The notes under the pieces: model-generated
Databases searched by the model: none
Told to the model about the DNA's origin: nothing
What the model saw: only the letters and a program-made list of their open reading frames with translations
NCBI GenBank assembly: GCA_014529385.2
Contig: CM043965.1
Coordinates: 18,697,412-18,761,411 of the forward strand
Direction: 5' to 3'
DNA: 64,000 nt
DNA from: Adiantum capillus-veneris
Taxonomy: Eukaryota > Streptophyta > Polypodiopsida > Polypodiales > Pteridaceae
Shown here: positions 36,908-49,795 of the stretch, piece after piece
Layout: the number at the start of each line of letters is the position of its first letter
Position numbering within the stretch: position 1 is the stretch's first letter
Position numbers and translations under genes: made by a program

Positions 36908-39900
36908 AAAGGTTAGGTGGATAGCCTAAAACTTGGTACTAGTCTGGTTAGTCATGCATCATGTACGCATTCATGCATGCTATTTGAGAAAGAATATTGT
37001 ATTCACGATGCATTTATGAGTGACAGTGGTTGGTGAAACTTGTTTGAATTGTCTTTTTGTGTGGAGTGGTAAAGTGATTGAAGTGAAATATACATGTATT
37101 AATAACTTCTTTGAATGTTTTAACAAATGGTTCCTAAGGTGACGTTAAATACTTTAGCAAGGGGAACAAGGTTTTGGCCATAGTGTTAAACAATATGGGA
37201 ACACATCTATTAATAAATGGGAGGGAACTCTAATCTATAGATTGGGACCAAAGCCTTTGCAATGCCAAGAACCATGACTTGTTGGAAGAGTGTTGACTAT
37301 AATAACCTTACTTGTCATCAAGAGGCCTTCCACTAATTCTTTATCTACAATGATGATAATCAAAGGGATTGGTTTGCGAGCACCATACTACCTCAACTTA
37401 GGATAAGGCTAGGCCTAAAGGATATGTACTATTACTTGGAAACGTGTCACAAATGTTCCGGATTGCTGAGATTTTTAAGAAGCTTGAAGCACTTGCAGCC
37501 ATTATAGGCAAAGAGAGACTAGATAATAACTATAGACCACAATGTTGTATGAGAGGCCTAAGAGAATATCCAGTTATGAGAGTTAAAAGAGTACCTAGAG
37601 AGTTAGCCCCAAAGAGTCAATAATGTTGTAAGAATCCGAGGATTCCAACAAACTAAGGGAACCAAATACAGTTTCATTAGAGGACTCCAAAGAACAAAGG
37701 GAATCAAATGATAGTGCATCTCACTGTTCTGACAAAGCCAGGAAATTAGCTGATGGTTCATCAGAGAATTTTGATGATTAATATTGAAATGCCAGCGGAC
37801 ATGGGAGGCCAGCAAGGCTACCAACAGGTCCCAGGGCACAAGAAAAGAATATAAAGGGAATCAACTTGTAGATCATAGAATTCCAAAGAGCTAGATTGAG
37901 GTGCCAAGGACAGGTGAGGTCAGCAGGGCTACCAATAGGTCATGGGGCATAGAAAAAAAGAACAGAAAGATAAGCTACCTCAAAATCCCAAAAGTCCAAC
38001 TCCCATGTTTCCCAAAAAAGAAAGCTATGTATATACTCTTGGTATGAATTTAGAGGAGTATGCAAACAAGGTCAAGCAAATACATATGCTTGCCTAGGAT
38101 CTAATCCCCAACATCAACAAAAAATGTTTGGGGGTGCTGCATCGGACCTGTAGCATAGAAATAATTGTTCAAACATAAATATCTACTGAGGTTGTAATTG
38201 ACATGTCTAATGTATGGAAGCAATTTTGCAAATGAATGTGGGAGAAAAACACAAATGCCAAATGATATCATATAACCACCTTACTTATGCACGAGAGGAT
38301 CAAATCTCTAACACGCATGGATACATGATCTCTAGCCTAGACTCAATAAAAGAGGACACAAAAAACCTAAATAATACTCGTGAATATTGAATGTCAATTG
38401 GTTATTGAAAAGTCCCGAGTACACTTTTGTGTGGTGATATCTTAGTATCTACTTGTGCCTTGTTCTCCAAGATCATTTCTACCAAAGTAAATATCTCTTT
38501 CATGTGAAGTACACATCACTTTTTTTTTCATGAGTGAACTACATGAGCTTATGTGTCTAGGATGCCATGAAACTTTAGTTGGTCCTATAGTCATCTAGCA
38601 CACTAAGATACACCCTAGGTGTGATTGTTCCTCAATTTGGCCCTCAGTGACCAAGATACATACAATTTGTAAAAATATTCGTGCGTGATTGTGAGTTGAG
38701 TTTTGTTCTGTCACTATGCGCTACATTCTTTTTTTCCAAAAAAGAATGTTGGCTCATTTCACCCCATAAATACACCACAAACTTGAATTAATCACACCAA
38801 AGAAAGATATATAGATCATCTATACATACTTAAATTTGTTTTGCCACATATTTGATATGAATCTTGGCAACTCTTTCTTTGAGGAAGAAAATAGATTCTT
38901 GGCAAGGCACTCCTACTTTATCAACCTCAAGCTTATGCAAAGAGCTCGCTACAAGAATGTCATAGCCACATGCAAATTTTGCAACAATAGAATTGACATT
39001 ACAAATCAAAAATCAAACCACAAATAAAGCCAAAGGACAAGCTATATGAAATAATTCCCAGTGTAATGCTAGTCACCGAAAGGTGTATTTAAATTGTCAT
39101 TGTGTGGCTTCATACTTGAAAAGGACTCAACTATGCTACACCAACAATAACAGCAAGTGTTTGAATTTCATGAAGAGCTTTAAAATAATTTATACATGTT
39201 AACACTAGTCTCTTGCCAAGCCAAAAGTAAGGAAACATACCTTTGAATACTTGCCACCATGTAGATTTGCCTTTCTATAACATAATTATTTTGTTTGCTA
39301 CCTCTGGAATAATCTAACTAAAGTCTTCTTTGACATATGCATTGTATTATTCATCAATGTGGGGAAAGCATAGTAGATGGTATGCATGTGAGTAGGGAAA
39401 TCAAAATAGTCCAACAAAGAGGGCAAAAAATCAAAGTCCGTCACTTCCAATCATTGAGCCCCTAAAAGTAAATTTTGAGATTATTCTAATTTCAGTATCT
39501 CAAACTTTAATTATATGCAATAAAAAGTATTAGCTCATCTACTCATCCATTAAAAATATAAAAAACATCGAATAATAATTGCTCAAAACAACAAAATGTG
39601 TGAAGGTTGATTTATAATACCAAATTGTTATTCTATTCACATTCCATAACAATGGTATAGAGTTTATTGACCAAGGTGGTATAGAGTTTGTGGACATTAC
39701 CTACATGAAGAGGTTAGGAACCAATGTTTCAGCCCATGTAGAGTTTTCTTGTAGATTGATGATAAAAGGACATTTGTGTAGAAATTATGTTTGGGCACAA
39801 TGATATATCGGTAGCTTTGCAAGTTCTTTAATGGGATGTAAGAGTATATTATCTATCTGCTATACAACTATAAAACTCTTTCTTGGGAGAGTTCAATCTT

Positions 39901-40423
39901 CTGCTCAAACAAAGTCTTCTATCTGATTCTTAGAGCTCATTCAATAAACTCAGAGAGTTTGAGCTTTTAGTCTAAGCTCATAAATGCTTACAAGTGCATC
40001 ATAATGCTCTTCAAGTGAGAATGCTTATTGAAAATGGTTTTGAGACTTTTCCTAAGTGTAGTTTTTTAATAAGAAGAGTATTCTTGAAATGCGCTTTAGA
40101 TTCCAACTTTAGTTGGGATATACAGCTAAGATATAGGAGTGATGAGATAGTTGATCTTACTGTTCTTTGATTGTTGCTTGTACCAGTTTTACTATTGCAT
40201 CAGTGTGTCTGACATTAGGAGAAGGATTTGGTCTAGGTGGTAAGGCATTTCTCTTAAAAGGAGGATTTCCTAGATGAAAGTTCCTTTGAGCTTGTTAATT
40301 TGGTCATTGTTGAGGATTAAAGTTACCTTGTTGTCAGGTACCCAAATAAGAATAAGAACTAAAGTAACTAGAAAATTGGCTTCTTGAATGAAGAATCTTA
40401 GGGAGCAAAGGACATTTACTACT
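36908..40423. other. Unassigned AT-rich region
   Basis: About 3.5 kb without a reliable coding frame; if 36895-36907 is a primer site this would be a heavily decayed copia interior, but I found no copia domain in it. Confidence 0.4.
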
Positions 40424-40850
40424 TCAATGATTTGGGTCCATGCAAATGTAGCATAGCCTTTCCTTCCTGGCTTTCTCTCTCCAAAAGATGTCATTAAGAT
40501 CCATACACGTTATTGAGATTTCTCGTTCAATCCTAACCTTCTTAGATTCCTTGTTAGGGTTGAAATCGGTTTTATGCTTAGGTTGAGAATTCACTTCATT
40601 TTCAGTGGGCTTACTAGCTTCCATTACATCAATAAAAATAGTAGGACATAATGCTTGAAGTTTCTCCTTCAAAGGAGAATGTAATCCAGATACAAACATA
40701 CAACCTTCACTTCTTGAGTTATGCCTCTAGGAGCATACCTAACTAGGGTAAGAAAGTGTTGATAGTATACCTCAAGGTCCATCGTCCCTTGATTACTATC
40801 CACCAAGAACTCATTCATCCTATTAGGATGATAAGTCTTGTTTTGATAGT
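40424..40850 (-). pseudogene. Decayed gypsy Gag with zinc knuckle
   Basis: Minus-strand pieces in shifting frames: DLEVYYQHFLTLVRYAP (about 40780-40730), then FVSGLHSPLKEKLQALCP (40699-40645), a Lys-rich linker, and CYICMDPNH with a following Cys at C-x2-C-x4-H-x4-C spacing, though a stop codon lies within the last spacer. This is the Retrotrans_gag domain and knuckle of a Ty3/gypsy element. No protease or RT follows on this strand. Confidence 0.6.
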
Positions 40851-42225
40851 TTTTACAGACCTGAGAGTTGTTGATATATGCCCAGGTTATATTAGCTGGA
40901 GCGATATGATTCTCTTGGCAAATGATCTTTCCACCATCGTTTGGCCGTCTTTTCTAGTTTGAACCTAGCTATAGTAGCCTTGTTCTCAATTAAGACTAGG
41001 TGTGATCAAAATAGTCATCCATCTAATCTTCAAGTACTTTGCCAACATCTTTGTCTTCCCCACTAAAGTTACCAGGTTGGGACTTTTGAAAGGTGTAGAG
41101 GATCCATTAGTGCTTCTCAAAGGCATTTTAGCAGTTTAACTAGCAAATAAAACGAGTTTATAGAAATAGCTTAAATTTCCAAGAATATCTACACAAAATC
41201 AAGTAATTATGAACTTGTCTATGAACTTGCCTTCCAAATATAAGATTTCAAGCACAATTCTTACATTAAGGATGCCATGAGTATCACTTCAAGTATAGTG
41301 CCCACCAATGTGCTTCCACAAGATATCTTTTTGGTTGGGATTAAGAGAATCATCAAGATGTTCATGAGGTTCTCAAGCACTTAACTTAGATCTTATGTGA
41401 CCTTTATACAATTATCTTAAAGCTGTTATTCTGATAATTTAGCTGTATTACTTCTCAAGACTATGTTCGTTACTTCATCTTTTTGGTCCACAATTAAGTA
41501 AAGTAGGGTTGAATCATGCATACAAGAAGTCTTTTAGGTTCTAAAATTTTCTTTAAAATGGGAAACCACTCATGCAAGCTATGTAATTTCAATAATTTAT
41601 TTTCAAATCAACATGGATTATGTGTACGACCTAAGTCAAAGCTCTTAGGATCACCCCATATGAAGAGCTTTGATACTAGCTAAGAGGTCCCGACACTGGG
41701 GGGTGTGTGTAGGATCAAGAGAACAAGAATGATGGTATTTTCATCCTCGATTCTTTTCAATTGGCTAGAGCACACAATGGAAAAACTTGGGGAGAAGACT
41801 CTCGTGCCCAATCTACAAGCCGAGGAATAGACTTGAAGTGGACTGCACCGAAAGGTACCTAGCTTCCTAGTGTTGCTCTTGTATGTTTGGAATGTCTCAA
41901 ATTTTTAATGCTAGATTTTGAGTCTCATGCTTGATTGTGCACAACGTACGTGAATTTGGCGAGTGGTGAGTTACATTCCAAAATTTTCCACTTAGATTGC
42001 TAGGCTATATTTTTGAGAGTTCATACGAGTCGTTTGGAAGCCAAAACTCTGCAAAAGTCTTTTGGCATTATAGTGTTGTCTATGTACTTACACTCCCAAC
42101 ACCAAACAAGGTATAGGAAAGCAACCCTTTGATATTTGATTGTTGGGGAGTGCTCTACACGTGGAATGGGGCTTTATGTCAACCAATTTGTTGGCAAATG
42201 CATGCTTCCTTCTCAACATGCCACA
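40851..42225. other. Unassigned region, no gene seen
   Basis: AT-rich, short frames only, no recognised domain or repeat. Confidence 0.5.
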
Positions 42226-43063
42226 TTTAGGTCCATCATGATTCATTGACACATCATGGCTACTTTTCTATGGATTCATTGACTCATGGTTCACAAGGTG
42301 ATCACTTGTTTTTCCCCTAGAATTAAGACCAGAGTATATCATCACAATCAAGATAGTGCACAATGCTAACCATCCATGAATGGTACTAGCACTTATCCAA
42401 CATTACTAACATCCCATTGCAATAAGAAATATGAAAATTAGTTTCAACTTGAACCTGAGAAAACTCCACCATCAATGATGTCTTCTCTTGTTGAATTTGA
42501 GTGATCTCTGCAAATCAATCCATTTTTTGTAGCCATATTCAAATACCTTGCTTTCTTTAATTCCAAAGAAATTTTGGTAAGAGGCATGTATGCCTCAAGG
42601 AAGGAGGTAAGAGGCATGTATGTAATGCAAAGCATGTATGCCTCATGCAAGGGGGTAAGAGGGAAATCCCATGACTAGGATTATCCCTACAGACTCCTTC
42701 TTGAGCCTATCCATGGAAAATACTATAGAATATGAGCCATTTAGGTAAGAGGGCAATCCCATGACTAGGATCATCCCTACAAAGTCCTCCTTGAACCTAA
42801 CCATGGAAAATACTATAAAATATAAGCCATTTAGGTCCATCATGATTCATTGACACATCATGGCTAGTTTTCTATGGACTCATTGACTCGTGGTTCACAA
42901 GGTAATCATTTGTTTTTTCCCTAGAATTAAAACTAGAGTATATCATCACAATCAAGATAGTGCACAATGCTAACCATCCATGAATGGTACTAGCACTTAT
43001 CCAGCTTTACTAACATCCCATTGCAATAAGAAATATGAAAATTAGCTTCAACTTGAACCTGTG
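42226..43063 (+). repeat. 232-bp direct repeats flanking a tandem duplication
   Basis: 42226-42458 is repeated at 42832-43063 with few changes. Between them lie two tandem units of about 96 bp (42650-42745 and 42746-42832), both containing 'aatcccatgactagga' and 'ccatggaaaatacta'. Nothing codes here. Confidence 0.8.
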
Positions 43064-43194
43064 TTCTAACATGCGATGTTGTCAAATGATGAAAACTTTG
43101 CTATTTTCAAGACCAAGATAATAATCACAATTACTATCTAGGTGCCCAATTTAGCAACTGTTTTCAACTTTTTCACTCACACAGTTTGAAGAAG

Positions 43195-43235
43195 GTATTC
43201 TAAGACCTCACGGGATGCTAGAGGAGAGCCGATGT

Positions 43236-43318
<83 letters not shown>

Positions 43319-43637
43319 TGAAGTCGAGAAGATGATGCCAAAGCTAAGCCGTGCAAGGCCGTCAATAGTGAGACTATGATGGGATGTCAAAAGGGATTGG
43401 ATGTCAAAGGGCATGGATGTTAAAATCCACCACTAATTCCAAAATCGAAAAAGTGAGTTTGTTGATGCCAAGAGCCAAAGTGGAAGCTTTATGTGTGTGT
43501 CTGTGTGTGTCAAAAAATGCACACTAGCCTTTGTTTCTTCGATGCTGAGGAAGAGGCACCTAATCTCCCTCTCTGTCTTGCTATTGAATGTGCTTGTTTT
43601 CTTGCTGACAATGTGTGTGTGCCATGAGGATGCAAGG

Positions 43638-43645
<8 letters not shown>
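43195..43645 (-). repeat. Dispersed repeat X, copy 2 (inverted)
   Basis: Reverse complement of 34505-34950. In this copy the internal microsatellite is CT (43238-43272) followed by AT (43273-43316). Confidence 0.75.
43238..43316 (+). repeat. (CT)n then (AT)22 microsatellite
   Basis: CT run followed directly by a pure AT run. Confidence 0.95.
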
Positions 43646-43648
<3 letters not shown>

Positions 43649-43681
<33 letters not shown>

Positions 43682-43690
43682 TCTCTCTCT
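43649..43690 (+). repeat. (CT)n microsatellite at the chromovirus edge
   Basis: The CT run ends where RT coding of the chromovirus begins, so the element is broken exactly at a microsatellite shared with repeat X. Confidence 0.9.
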
Positions 43691-44245
43691 AGGATCAGGT
43701 TTCATTTATCCAATAGAGAATTCAAAGTGGGTCTCTCCCATTGTTTTCACTCCCAAGAAGAATGGAAAGTGGAGGGTGTGTATGGATTATTGTCCAGTGA
43801 ATGAGGCAACAAATAGAGATCACTTTCCCCTCCCATTTTAGAACAAGATACTAAATGAGGTAGCTGTCACAAGAAGTACACTGTGTGTGATGGCTACTCA
43901 CTTTCAAATAAGTATCACATTAGAGGATGAGTTAAAAACAACCTTCATCACATCTTGGGGTTGTTATGATTTCAAAGTCATGCCATTTGGCCTGACAATT
44001 CTCCTGCAACCTTTTAACACTTCATGAACATGGTGTTTCAAGAATTTTTTGGAAAGTCAATTAGGGTGTCCATTGATGATTTTTGCATTTATATCTCAAA
44101 ATCATTGCATCTACTGAGGGTAGAAGAAGGATTGAATAATTTCTATGACATGGGAGGTCAACTCAACCCTAGCAAGTGCCACATAGGTGAGGATGAAGTG
44201 AGAACCATTCACCTTGCAGGATGGTTATCTTCTCCACGGAAATAG
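43691..44245 (+). pseudogene. Chromovirus reverse transcriptase fragments
   Basis: GFIYPIENSKWVSPIVFTPKKNGKWRVCMDYCPVN and RDHFPLPF open the piece, then a stop (TAG), shifted FQISI and TTFITSWGCYDFKVMPFGL, and finally the frame 44024-44245 with SIRVSIDDFCIY (SIDD catalytic box) and GGQLNPSKCHIG. The DGYSGY block has been lost with a deletion near 43900. Confidence 0.85.
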
Positions 44246-44259
44246 ACTATGTGTTACCC

Positions 44260-45060
44260 ACTCCCTTCGTGATAAAGTCATGTATGGATCCCATGCTCTT
44301 CCCTATGCGGGGCATAAAGGCATTCAATCCACTCTTTGAGGAGTCGAGAGGTACTTCTATTGGCCTACCATGAAAGTGGACATACAAGAGTATGTTTCAA
44401 AATGTGTGGTATGCCAAAAGACTAAATATGATAGAGGGAAGCCACTTGGATTATTCCAACATCATTGCCAATTCTTGATTCACCATGGGAGAGTATATCC
44501 ATGGATTTTATCTTTGGATTACCCAAGTCTATCCATGGGAATATGGGAATATGGACAATAGTCGACAGGTTTAGCAAGCAAGCACACTATATTCCTGTCA
44601 AAAAGACTATTAAGGCACACCAAATGGAAACTCTCGTCATATCGCATAGTTTTAAACACCAAGGATTGCCAACATCCATCATGTCAGATAGAGATCCTAG
44701 AATGACCATTAATTTTTGGAATGGTCTCTTTGAAAATCTAGGTACAAAATTGAAATTCTCTTTGGCCTATCACCCACAAATGGATGGCCAAAGTGAGATA
44801 GCCAATCTTATGATACTCGATCTACTAAAGACTTATGTTATAGAAGTAGATCAACGCTCACAATGGGAAAAGTACTTATCCCTTGTAGAGTATGCGTGCA
44901 ATAATATTGTCCATACTTCTACGAGAAAAGCACCTTTTGAAATCATAGAGGGAAGACCTAAAAGTCCCTTGCTACTTAAAGTACTTGGGAAGATCTTAGC
45001 TGCCGATGAGCATAGCCGTGACCTATAAGAATTTTTCCAAAAGATTAAGGAGGCTATATC
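44260..45060 (+). pseudogene. Chromovirus integrase
   Basis: Zinc domain (GHKGIQSTL, RYFYWPTMKVDIQEYVSKCVVCQKTK) with a stop and frameshifts, then a 187-codon frame 44465-45028: SISMDFIFGLPKS (first Asp), SDRDPRMTINFW (second Asp), YHPQMDGQSEIAN (where chromoviruses usually have DGQTE, Glu kept), and VEYACNNIVHTSTRKAPFEI. Catalytic triad appears intact, but the frame is isolated by flanking shifts. Confidence 0.85.
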
Positions 45061-45160
45061 CATCTCTCAACAAAGGAAAAAAGATGCTACTGACAAGCAC
45101 AAAAGGACCTTAACATTTAAATAAGGTGATTGGTTCTTACTTAAGTTTCCCAAGGCTTGA

Positions 45161-45607
45161 TTGAGGCAAATGACGGGAAAAAATCCTACGGGCCATCAAA
45201 AGTATTATGCTAAACTAGCAAAAAGATACTATGGTCATTTTCAAATCTTGAAGCCAATCAATCAGATGGCTTCTCAAATCAAGTTTCCCAGCCATTGGCT
45301 CATACACAATGCTTTTCATGTGAACCTACTTAAGCCCTACAAAGGAGAGCCACCAAGTGAACCAATTAATGAAGACCCCCCCAAAATCGAAGACCAAGAA
45401 GATGTGCTACAACCCAAAGCTATACTTCGGCATGAAGACAAGGTACTACACATGGTAAGATTATCCAACGGTATCTTATTAAGTTCAAAAATTATCCTCT
45501 TGAAGATGCTAGATGGATCCAAGGAATACAACTTAAGGATGGTTCAAGGAATACAGCTTAAGGATAGTATGAACCTTGTCAATGCTTACAATGCTACTTT
45601 AGGGTAA
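45161..45607 (+). pseudogene. Chromovirus integrase C-terminus and chromodomain
   Basis: YAKLAKRYYGHFQILKPIN, FPSHWLIHNAFHVNLLKPYKG are the GPY/F-type integrase tail. After DVLQPKAILRHEDKVL the frame shifts by one base. In the new frame at about 45453-45530, YLIKFKNYPLEDARW is a clear chromodomain core with the aromatic W. Chromodomains direct chromovirus insertion to marked chromatin. This establishes the lineage. Confidence 0.8.
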
Positions 45608-45951
45608 GAAAACGTACATACTTCTTTTAAATGACCAATTTTTTTGTCTTATAAGACTAATTCTCTTTTCATTCTGCACAAATTTAAATAGTTTACATGC
45701 TTAGAATCATGTTTGTGATGACGACGTCTCTCAAAATAGCAAGTAGTCTTTGTCACTCTACTTTGGGAGAATGAAATGGACTAAAGATCAAACATGCTTG
45801 CGGCAACTATGTCTCCAAGCACCAAATGGATTAGTCATCCATCTTGGAATGATGTCTTAGGGTCAAAAGGGATCCTCTACCCACTAAGAAATATCGACTA
45901 ATGACTAAGGCTTTATCTCTTCTACCTCATAGTCAAGGATGACTAGGATTT

Positions 45952-45965
45952 CAAGGGAGAGGTAA
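45952..45965 (+). promoter_or_regulatory. Polypurine tract of chromovirus
   Basis: CAAGGGAGAGGTAA precedes TGTCATAAAAA, the probable LTR start. The spacing of about 350 bp from the coding end is acceptable. Confidence 0.6.
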
Positions 45966-47000
45966 TGTCATAAAAACTAATATCTAAATACACCCAAATG
46001 ATTTTCTCATATTAAACTGATCACTTAATGTGAGAAGAATAAACGGGAACAAGAGTTAGAATATGAATATGTGCTTTAGATGCATCTTAGCACCGGATCA
46101 AAGGTAATGGGTCCAAACGAGAGATGGTCTATCAAAGAGCAATGCTAAAGGAGCTTAAAAGACCTTAGGATTAGTTTCATTAAAGACCTCCAATAGTTAG
46201 TGTGAAAAGCCTTGGACCTTAGGTAAGCTAGGGATGTTCTTGAGGTGGGAACGTGGCCCAAGATTAAGGTGCTTGTTGTTAGGTGCAATGGAGGCTAGGG
46301 AGGATGATGGCAAGGTTCCTTGGCGAGAGAGAAAGCAAAAGAACGAGAGCAGAGAGGGAGAGAGAGATTTGACACTCAAAAACTCACGCTATTGTATGTA
46401 ATTCTTTTCATAAACACCTTACAATATAAAGATTTTAACCACGCAAAGCTCCACTTTTAAATGAGCTTGCTTGCATGCCATAAGTTGAGTTTCCACGGGC
46501 TTGGAAACCCAACACTTGTTGTGCTTGATAATTGAGGTCCTTGATGACTGATGCTTGAGTTGGTTGTCGTGCTTGAGATGCTAGGGTTGTACTTGAGGTG
46601 GGAACCCGGCCCAAGCTTGAGAGACTTAAGGGCCGAGCTTGTGGTGGGAACCGGGCCCAAGGTTGAGGGACTTGAGGTGTCAAAAAGTCAACAAGGATCC
46701 CTACAAGGAGGGGGAGAGCCCTACAAGTAGGGGCATGATAAAGAACACACATACCCTCATACAAGGCAAGCCCTCTCTCTCAAAGGGGTAAGAAGGATAC
46801 TTGTCCTAATACTACCCTTGTTGCTTGATATACACTAAGCATGTGATTGGCCAAGATTGAGGAGGTCCAATCAAGTGCAATCTAGTGCTAGAAGAGGGGG
46901 TGAACAAAGCAAGGCGGGGGCTAGATTGGGGGGTATACTCTTCCACACACACACACACACACACACTCATTGAGTGAGTTACAAAGTGCAAGATCATATG
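45966..47000 (+). repeat. 3' LTR of chromovirus
   Basis: Begins TGTCATAAAA after the polypurine tract. From 46046 on it matches 4323-5200. The right edge is not certain because repeat Y (46993-47275) follows without a clear boundary. Confidence 0.65.
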
Positions 47001-47275
47001 AGAGAGAGGAGCTCCAAGAAAATGGCTTGCTCTTTGAGTGTGGTGCCCGTACATTTACATGCAAAGGATACTAAAAAGAGTCGGATGGGTGGATGGTTAT
47101 AAAAAATACAAAAAATGTAAAAAATTAATCTCTTTTGTAAATAGGTTTGTGGAGGCATTCTGGGGGGCTTTTCCTTGTGCTTGGACAAGCAGAAGATCAT
47201 TTTTGTGAGAAAGAGTACTTCACAAGTTTTTTTGAACAAGATCAAGCCATTTTTTCCAACTCTTGGTGTAATTTT
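46993..47275 (+). repeat. Dispersed repeat Y, uninterrupted copy
   Basis: Matches the reverse complement of 27414-27545 joined to 26400-26575. Confidence 0.65.
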
Positions 47276-47340
47276 CCGTTCCCACCTTTCTTTTATGTTG
47301 CTCTTTTGTGCTTGTGGTGCTAGTTGAGTGTGTATATGTG

Positions 47341-47342
<2 letters not shown>

Positions 47343-47410
<68 letters not shown>
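47343..47410 (+). repeat. (GA)n at the LINE L3 3' end
   Basis: Pure GA run; on the minus strand it is the (TC)n directly after the L3 3' UTR. Confidence 0.95.
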
Positions 47411-47417
<7 letters not shown>

Positions 47418-47621
47418 TGTTATCATCCTCAAAGGTCAAATATGACCTATGTGACCAAAGTTACATGTAATCTAGTATGTGTGTGTCTGATGAGTGACTC
47501 TCGATGCTCCAAAATTGTGGTGATGAGAGTCACAATGGAGAGTCCACACTGACTGGGAGAGGAAAGTGTGTAGATCTAACTCATGCCTAAAAATGTGAGG
47601 GAAGCATGGCATCATTGTTTT

Positions 47622-47791
47622 TTAAAGCATCTCAAGTGTCCTTTTGAGATTCTCATTCTCAACCACAAGAACCCTTAGCATGCCATTCTCCATTGTAAGT
47701 GCACGTAAGTCTTCACCTTGTTTGTTTATGACCTCTTGCAGCAATACCAAGTATGTCGTGATCATGGTTTTTGATATCGTTGGTTGAGTGG
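47622..47791 (-). pseudogene. LINE L3 ORF1 fragment
   Basis: About 47 codons (MITTYLVLLQEVINKQGEDLR, ENENLKRTLEML) matching codons 42-90 of the L1 ORF1. It is the coiled-coil segment. The continuation of ORF1 toward its start is found across element C at 57773-57880 (antisense there). Confidence 0.8.
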
Positions 47792-49719
47792 TGAGGAAAG
47801 ATTTTCCATGCATGGGAACCCCCCCATATATTTTTGCCCTTTTATCAAAATATTTCCCATTATATAAGTTACTTTTGATTTTTTCTTCCTTTTTCACAAA
47901 TGTTTTAGCCTTTATTAAATAAATAATACTTATGCTAATCAATCACGATGTAGCATAATAAGTAAGCTTTCTTTGTTGATCTCTCTTTTGACCTTAAAAT
48001 TATTAAATATATATATTCTAGTATTTTCTAATTTTTTTTTTTCATGTATGTATATTATTCCACTCTACCAAATATTTTATTCACTAGTTTTCATTTTCAA
48101 ACCTCAACCCCACTTTCAAATTTCAATAATACCTCCATCTAGATGATTGCCAATCTTTTCAACACTCTAGGTCATGTTTTCATACACATGAAGGAGCTTA
48201 CACTTGAAGGCAAGAGAGAAGTCCACTAAAAGGGGACCACCAAAAGACTTTTGCAGCCACAAATAATACATTATTTGGCTGAATTTTTTAAGTAAAGAAG
48301 AACCCCGAATCTGAAGTAGCGTTCAACATGAAAGATGTAGCTCGTGATCTCAACTTTTAGCTCAAATTTTTTCAGAATTTTTGGAGTTATGAACACGGAG
48401 ATATGATTTTTGTAGTGGACCCCAGTTTTCTCGTGAAATGGTGACACAGGCCATCCCCACTTTTCTTCCTTCCAGAATGGCTATGGTTCTACAAGTCTTC
48501 AAGCATGATTACAAGAGACAAGGCTCTTTTAATGAGGTCTTGGCTAGTCTAGAGTAATTCTATCACCATTTTTGGAGGATCCATCCTCATCAACAAATAT
48601 CCACCTTCGACAACCTCTCTTATAATTTTCTTACCTCTCTCTTCTCTCCCTAATAAGCTTATGTCTATCCAAAGCTAGACTATTGTAAATATTTCCTATC
48701 CTCTACATCCTACCCACATTCTCTCTTCTTCTCTCTCTATTGACTCTGGTATTTTAAATAATGAGGAGACAAGATGGGAGCCACAGTCACATGCACCCCA
48801 TTTTCCTAGTCACCAAAGTGGACACTCACCTCAAATAGAAATATTGCTAAATCCTTCCCTCCTTCCCTATATAAGGAGGCCATGAGAGCTCACTTGGGGG
48901 GGAGAGAACACACACACACACACACACTATCCATACACACTCTTGTGCTACATACTTGTAGCATGAACCCTAATCACATAATCACAACACCATCATCATC
49001 ACCATCACCATTCACAAAAGATGAGCACCACACCTCCACACCACTTGTAATTAAGGGTTGAAGGCACAATTTCAAGAAGAAGAAGGGTGGACACACTCAT
49101 GATATTCCTCGCCATCAACTCCCATCTCTCCGTTATGCCTCCTACGATCTTGTTCCCTTCTCATTTTCCTGCCATACGCTACCTATTGTATTCATCTTTT
49201 GCAAGCAATCAACACACTCCATCTTGGTGCCATACTTTGTGTCGCTTTGGATACATCTCATTGTGAGTGTGGTATATGCTTGTTCCTTGCCATTTTTTTT
49301 TCTGCTTATGTTAAGGTGTGCGGATTCGCCACCATACACACACTCTCTCTCTCCCTCTCATATTCCTATCATCTTGCTACTTCCATCTTGAGGTGTGCGG
49401 ATTCGCCACCTCTCGTATGATAAGTGAGCATACTCGCAAGTTTCCCCTACCTCATTATCTTCCTTACTAACATGCACGAGTAGCAAGCCCATTCTCACTC
49501 ATTCACCACTCCTCTCACCTTATTCTCTAACCACCCCATTCCACATTTGGGCATGGATCTTGAAATTGTTTTCCATGGAATGCTTCATTGTGTATATGTA
49601 TGCGTTCTAGCCGCATATCTTGCTAGGTGGTGCCCCTATTGTGTATCCCGCATGATGAGGCCATTGTGCATAGTCTTGGTGTAGAGGCCACCGGATCTAT
49701 TTTTCACTTCCGCCTCTCA
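47792..49719 (+). repeat. 5' LTR of element C
   Basis: 1928 bp, about 98% identical to the 3' LTR by eye (some 30-odd substitutions plus small indels). Contains a TATA box near 48868, a short CA tract (48909-48927) and two copies of GGTGTGCGGATTCGCCACC (49315 and 49391 regions). Confidence 0.92.
48868..48876 (+). promoter_or_regulatory. Probable TATA box of element C 5' LTR
   Basis: CCCTATATAAGGAGGCC, conserved in the 3' LTR at about 56918. About 850 bp upstream of the primer site, giving a long R-U5. Confidence 0.6.
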
Positions 49720-49721
49720 TT

Positions 49722-49738
49722 TGGTGTCCCCACTCAGG
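49722..49738 (+). promoter_or_regulatory. Primer binding site of element C
   Basis: TGGTGTCCCCACTCAGG, two bases after the LTR. Near copy of those in A and B. Confidence 0.75.
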
Positions 49739-49795
49739 AGGGCTCTTGAAACCCTTCAGTTTAGAAGACTAAAAACCCTAAACTATTGTGAATGG

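Larger units (their letters stand above)
43691..45607 (+). mobile_element. Ty3/gypsy chromovirus remnant (3' half)
   Basis: RT, integrase and chromodomain pieces in order, followed by a polypurine tract and LTR-like sequence. Gag, protease, the front of RT and a 5' LTR are missing. A large part of RNase H (between 44240 and 44260) is deleted. Many stops and frameshifts. Confidence 0.85.

Noticed and set aside
36895-41000. A full copia element starting at the 36895 primer-like site
   Set aside because: No copia protease, integrase or RT motif was found downstream, and no second LTR. Only the primer-like site was kept as tentative.
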